DNA of 64,000 nucleotides from Gordionus sp. m RMFG-2023 (lineage: Eukaryota > Nematomorpha > Gordioida > Chordodea > Parachordodidae), in NCBI RefSeq assembly GCF_954871325.1, contig NC_088776.1:4409985-4473984 (forward strand). The letters are read 5' to 3'. Below, piece by piece: positions 61,701 to 64,000 of the stretch (its first letter is position 1; every line of letters starts with the position of its first letter). Position numbers and translations under genes: made by a program. A model generated the notes under the pieces. That model was given only the letters and a program-made list of their open reading frames with translations. It did no database searches and had not been told where the DNA came from.

Positions 61701-62435
61701 CTATCTTCTAATCAATGACATATAATACCTAGACTAACGATGCATTTGAAATCAACGTTGAATGCAAATCAGCTGAACTCGCCATTTTGATAACCCATAT
61801 AGTAATTATTTTCATGTTAAAAACTACTATTTGATGACTCCCTTCCTTATTATTTGATAATCAGCCAATTCTTTAATAAAGTTAGCGTCAGACATAGGAA
61901 TATATTGACCTCTTGTTTCAAATTTTTAATAATGATATGAGTAACCAAAATGGAGCCCACATTTCATTGATGTACACTATTAATGAATGCATCGTCGGTC
62001 TAGGTATTATTATACGTCATTTGCTACTTATATCTAAGACTTATATTAATCAGTTGAGGTGGAATAAAGTAATCATTGTTAATTTGTTAATACTTTGAAC
62101 ATTATTTTTTTTAAAATTAATTTAATATAATACTTTTTATATAAATTATTTTGGGTTTAAATTCCTATCTTGTGAAATTTTTTATTTAGCTCAAAATATA
62201 AAATTAAAATTTTGATTAGATAAATAAAAATAAGAAATTTACTTGATACCAAGAGTATGCGCGATCTGCAGGATTGGTTAAAATAACAATGATTGTGGTG
62301 TCGGGTAATAATTTAGAAACTCTTTCAGGAGCATGTGAATTATCAAAATAAGTGGCCGATTTTTCTATATGTTGAATATTCGATTTTGTGCAATTAGAGG
62401 AACAGTTGGAATCATCCGTAAAGAGGTCTAAATAC
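58715..62435 (-). CDS. Heparan-sulfate N-deacetylase/N-sulfotransferase (NDST)-type sulfotransferase domain, 3' four exons
   Basis: In this family the sulfotransferase half transfers sulfate from PAPS to glucosamine nitrogens of heparan chains in the Golgi. Four minus-strand exons fit together in phase: 62435-62243 (IEKSATYFDN ... LTNPADRAYSWYQ), 61661-61470 (HMKAHNDPIAKNFSF ... NPGKYVVHLNRWLEYFPPEQ), 59176-59067 (IMLLDGEKLKIDAPAEM ... NYKENLK) and 58970-58715 (FYTNKNFYCLKNG, then KCMPRNKGRNYPPLD, TGA stop). These match in order NDST's FEKSANYFD, INPADRAYSWYQHQRAH, ILVLDGKLLRTEP and FWCQLL...KCLGKSKGRKYP, including the two disulfide cysteines and the PAPS-binding KGR loop. Introns are 96, 2293 and 581 nt. 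Upstream exons, including the PAPS 5'-phosphate loop and any deacetylase, should lie beyond 62.4 kb and are probably outside the window. No stop or frameshift seen. Confidence 0.85.
59334..59512. mobile_element. MITE of the TAGTGTTGTTAAACGG family, copy E
   Basis: Lies in the 2.3 kb intron of the NDST-type gene. It starts TAGTGTTGTAAACGGCTCGA and ends AAACGAGCCGTTTAATAACA. Flanks ATCATAAC and CTCATAAC are an 8-bp duplication with one mismatch, supporting hAT-type insertion. Confidence 0.8.
59770..60125. other. Possible decayed hAT-like sequence in intron
   Basis: Words such as TTTGCGGACCTCTA, GACCCGGCCTAAAGTCCCG, AAGCCGGACCGAAG and CTCAGACCTCTGG have the GC-rich flavour of the hAT ends in this window. 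No terminal pair or target duplication can be defined. Confidence 0.3.
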
Positions 62436-64000
62436 CTATAAATTTTTTTTTAAAATAAGTTATGCAATTGATAAATTTTATTTTATTACTTAAATAAAAT
62501 AGGGGAAACCGGAGTACATAGGACCATGAAGCACGTATACGTCTAATCCTACTTATTAGAAAGACTAATTAGAAATGTTATTTATTTATAAGATTAAACA
62601 CCATAAATAAAGTATAAAATGAAAGCTTTAACCTTCTTCTATCATCTGTTATGAGAGTTTATATGTTAAGAATAAAATATTTTCATATAATGACAAAGAA
62701 ATGGATTTGTTGGTATTTCGGATCGAAATATAGAACCCTTTATGTCAATTAAATTGACATTTGTAATTTGAGATTAATCAAAATATTTTCTATATAATAT
62801 AACCATACTCCAAAAATATATTCATATTTATTCAAAATTTTATTTATACATTAATTTAGTATAGGTACTATCAATTAGAACTAATATGAATTACAAAGAT
62901 TTCTAAAATTTATCTTTTATGAATAATTAAAAATCATTTAAAAGCGTAAAAATATACCATAGTTATAGTAAACATATAAAGGGTTAGAAAGATAATGAAG
63001 AAAAATATTTGCTGGAGTTATATTTTATTATAAATTTTTTTTTAAAATGGACCAAGAATTTATATATGGTATTTACATTAATTTATAAGAGATAAAAATT
63101 TTATATAAAAAACAGGAATTGTGGGATTGTACGAGGCCATCACATATTTACAGTAGGGCTAGATGTTGACATTCGCACCTTTTTCAAATCTGCATTAATT
63201 CCGGGAATTCTACTAGTATTAACTTTATCAAGAAACTTTGGAGTTTTATCAAATATAAACCTATGGTCTACTAATTTTTGCTGACCTGAGGATCCTTAAT
63301 CTCTATCATCTTAGCCCATCACTCATTTTTTTCACAATTATGATTATGATGCAGATAAATTAATTTTTTGTAATAATAATATATGGCATACAATTATGGA
63401 TCAGCATATTTATATTATTTACATCTGAAAGATAGATAGCTCTGATACAGCGCTATTCATAGCAGAAGTTGGATACTTTCCGAACATGTCTAGATTAGGG
63501 ATATGTTAAGAATTTTTGCAAAGTTACCCAGCTCGTATATTTTTTTTACAAAGCCCGGCCCGTTATAATTATTACAAAGAGTTACCCCTAGTCCGTTAAA
63601 TTTAATTGTACGAATTTTTCGATAATCGCATTTTAATATCCATATCTAATTTTGTTTTCTCAAAGTCAATTGACGCCTTATAACTATCCTTCTATGGCAA
63701 TACATTTTTGTTTCCATAAATGATATTTATGCCCCATGAGTTAAGATAAGTTAAGAAAAAAAAATCGGAAATATATACTCAATTACCATACAAGAAAATA
63801 AATATAATTAAAAAACCTATATATCCCAGAAAATAACGTGAAGGTGGGTAAAAAGTTGTATTAAACATCTAAGAAAGAAATGTTTGTGAAAGTAAAAATT
63901 GTAAAAATTTTTAATTATGAGAGAATATAATTTTAATTAATATAATCGTCAAAATGAAGACTTGTTAAAATGCAAGATATTTAAGAAATTGGTACATTTA
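62436..64000. other. Right-edge AT-rich region
   Basis: Apart from the sulfotransferase-like exon at 63179-63285 and GC-rich hAT-like words near 63530-63600 (CAAAGCCCGGCCCGTTA), nothing is recognised. I searched for the preceding NDST exon, expected to end in the first two bases of a Trp codon, and did not find it. Confidence 0.4.
63179..63285 (-). pseudogene. Second sulfotransferase-like exon or relic
   Basis: After CTCAG, the minus strand reads QQKLVDHRFIFDKTPKFLDK then VNTSRIPGINADLKK. It parallels the FEKSATYFDN...APERVSKLLPD block of the gene at 58.7-62.4 kb (FDKTPKFLD versus EKSATYFDN). It cannot be spliced in phase to the 62435 exon and duplicates the same domain position, so it is probably a fragment of a paralogue. 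The match is short. Confidence 0.35.

Overview
The window looks like an AT-rich, repeat-laden, gene-poor stretch of an animal nuclear genome. Three things point to an animal. There are exons of a heparan-sulfate N-deacetylase/N-sulfotransferase (NDST), a family established in animals. There is a cluster of three-exon seven-transmembrane receptor genes. There is also a protein with antistasin-like cysteine repeats. Genes are split by GT-AG introns, from 34-46 nt in two transposons to more than 2 kb in host genes. I cannot name the phylum with confidence.

Layout. 0.4-2.2 kb (+): decayed NDST N-deacetylase exons. 3.2-6.4 kb (-): a broken Ty3/gypsy LTR retroelement. 7.1-13.8 kb: three hAT DNA transposons in a row. 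One is a nonautonomous copy with a 33-unit CCCGA array, one is an old relic, and one is a 2.7 kb element whose transposase is open once a 43-nt intron is removed. 14.2-17.2 kb: a MULE relic, a gypsy scrap and a third hAT family. 17.9-18.3 kb (-): the antistasin-like protein. 19.6-25.6 kb (-): a second, broken Ty3/gypsy element with both LTRs and a 5-bp target duplication.

27-47.5 kb and 55.5 kb: the receptor cluster. Copies 1 (27.1-29.0 kb, +) and 3 (36.2-40.3 kb, +) are open across three exons, giving 403 and 419 aa. Copies 2 and 4 are pseudogenes, and copy 5 is a lone last exon. Copies 4 and 5 sit in duplicated segments. Copy 3 carries a recently inserted hAT element in intron 1. Wherever the helix-3 end can be read, the arginine of the DRY motif is replaced by glutamine. 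A roughly 190-bp MITE family appears five times, three of them in or beside the receptor genes.

47.6-52.3 kb: nearly featureless AT-rich DNA. 52.4-55.3 kb: a PIF/Harbinger transposon with terminal repeats, a TTA target duplication, a damaged multi-exon transposase and a damaged accessory gene. 57.7-58.5 kb: the end of another hAT, its terminus tandemly duplicated. 58.7-62.4 kb (-): four exons of the sulfotransferase half of an NDST-type enzyme, open and in phase; its 5' part is probably beyond the right edge. A weaker sulfotransferase-like exon lies near 63.2 kb.

Functionally this is a chemoreceptor-like gene cluster flanked by heparan-sulfate enzyme sequences and bombarded by hAT elements. 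The most unusual pattern is that three unrelated-looking hAT families all carry GC-rich, quadruplex-capable subterminal arrays in an otherwise very AT-rich genome. I see no CRISPR, rRNA or convincing functional tRNA. All family calls are from motif recognition by eye; no database search was run.
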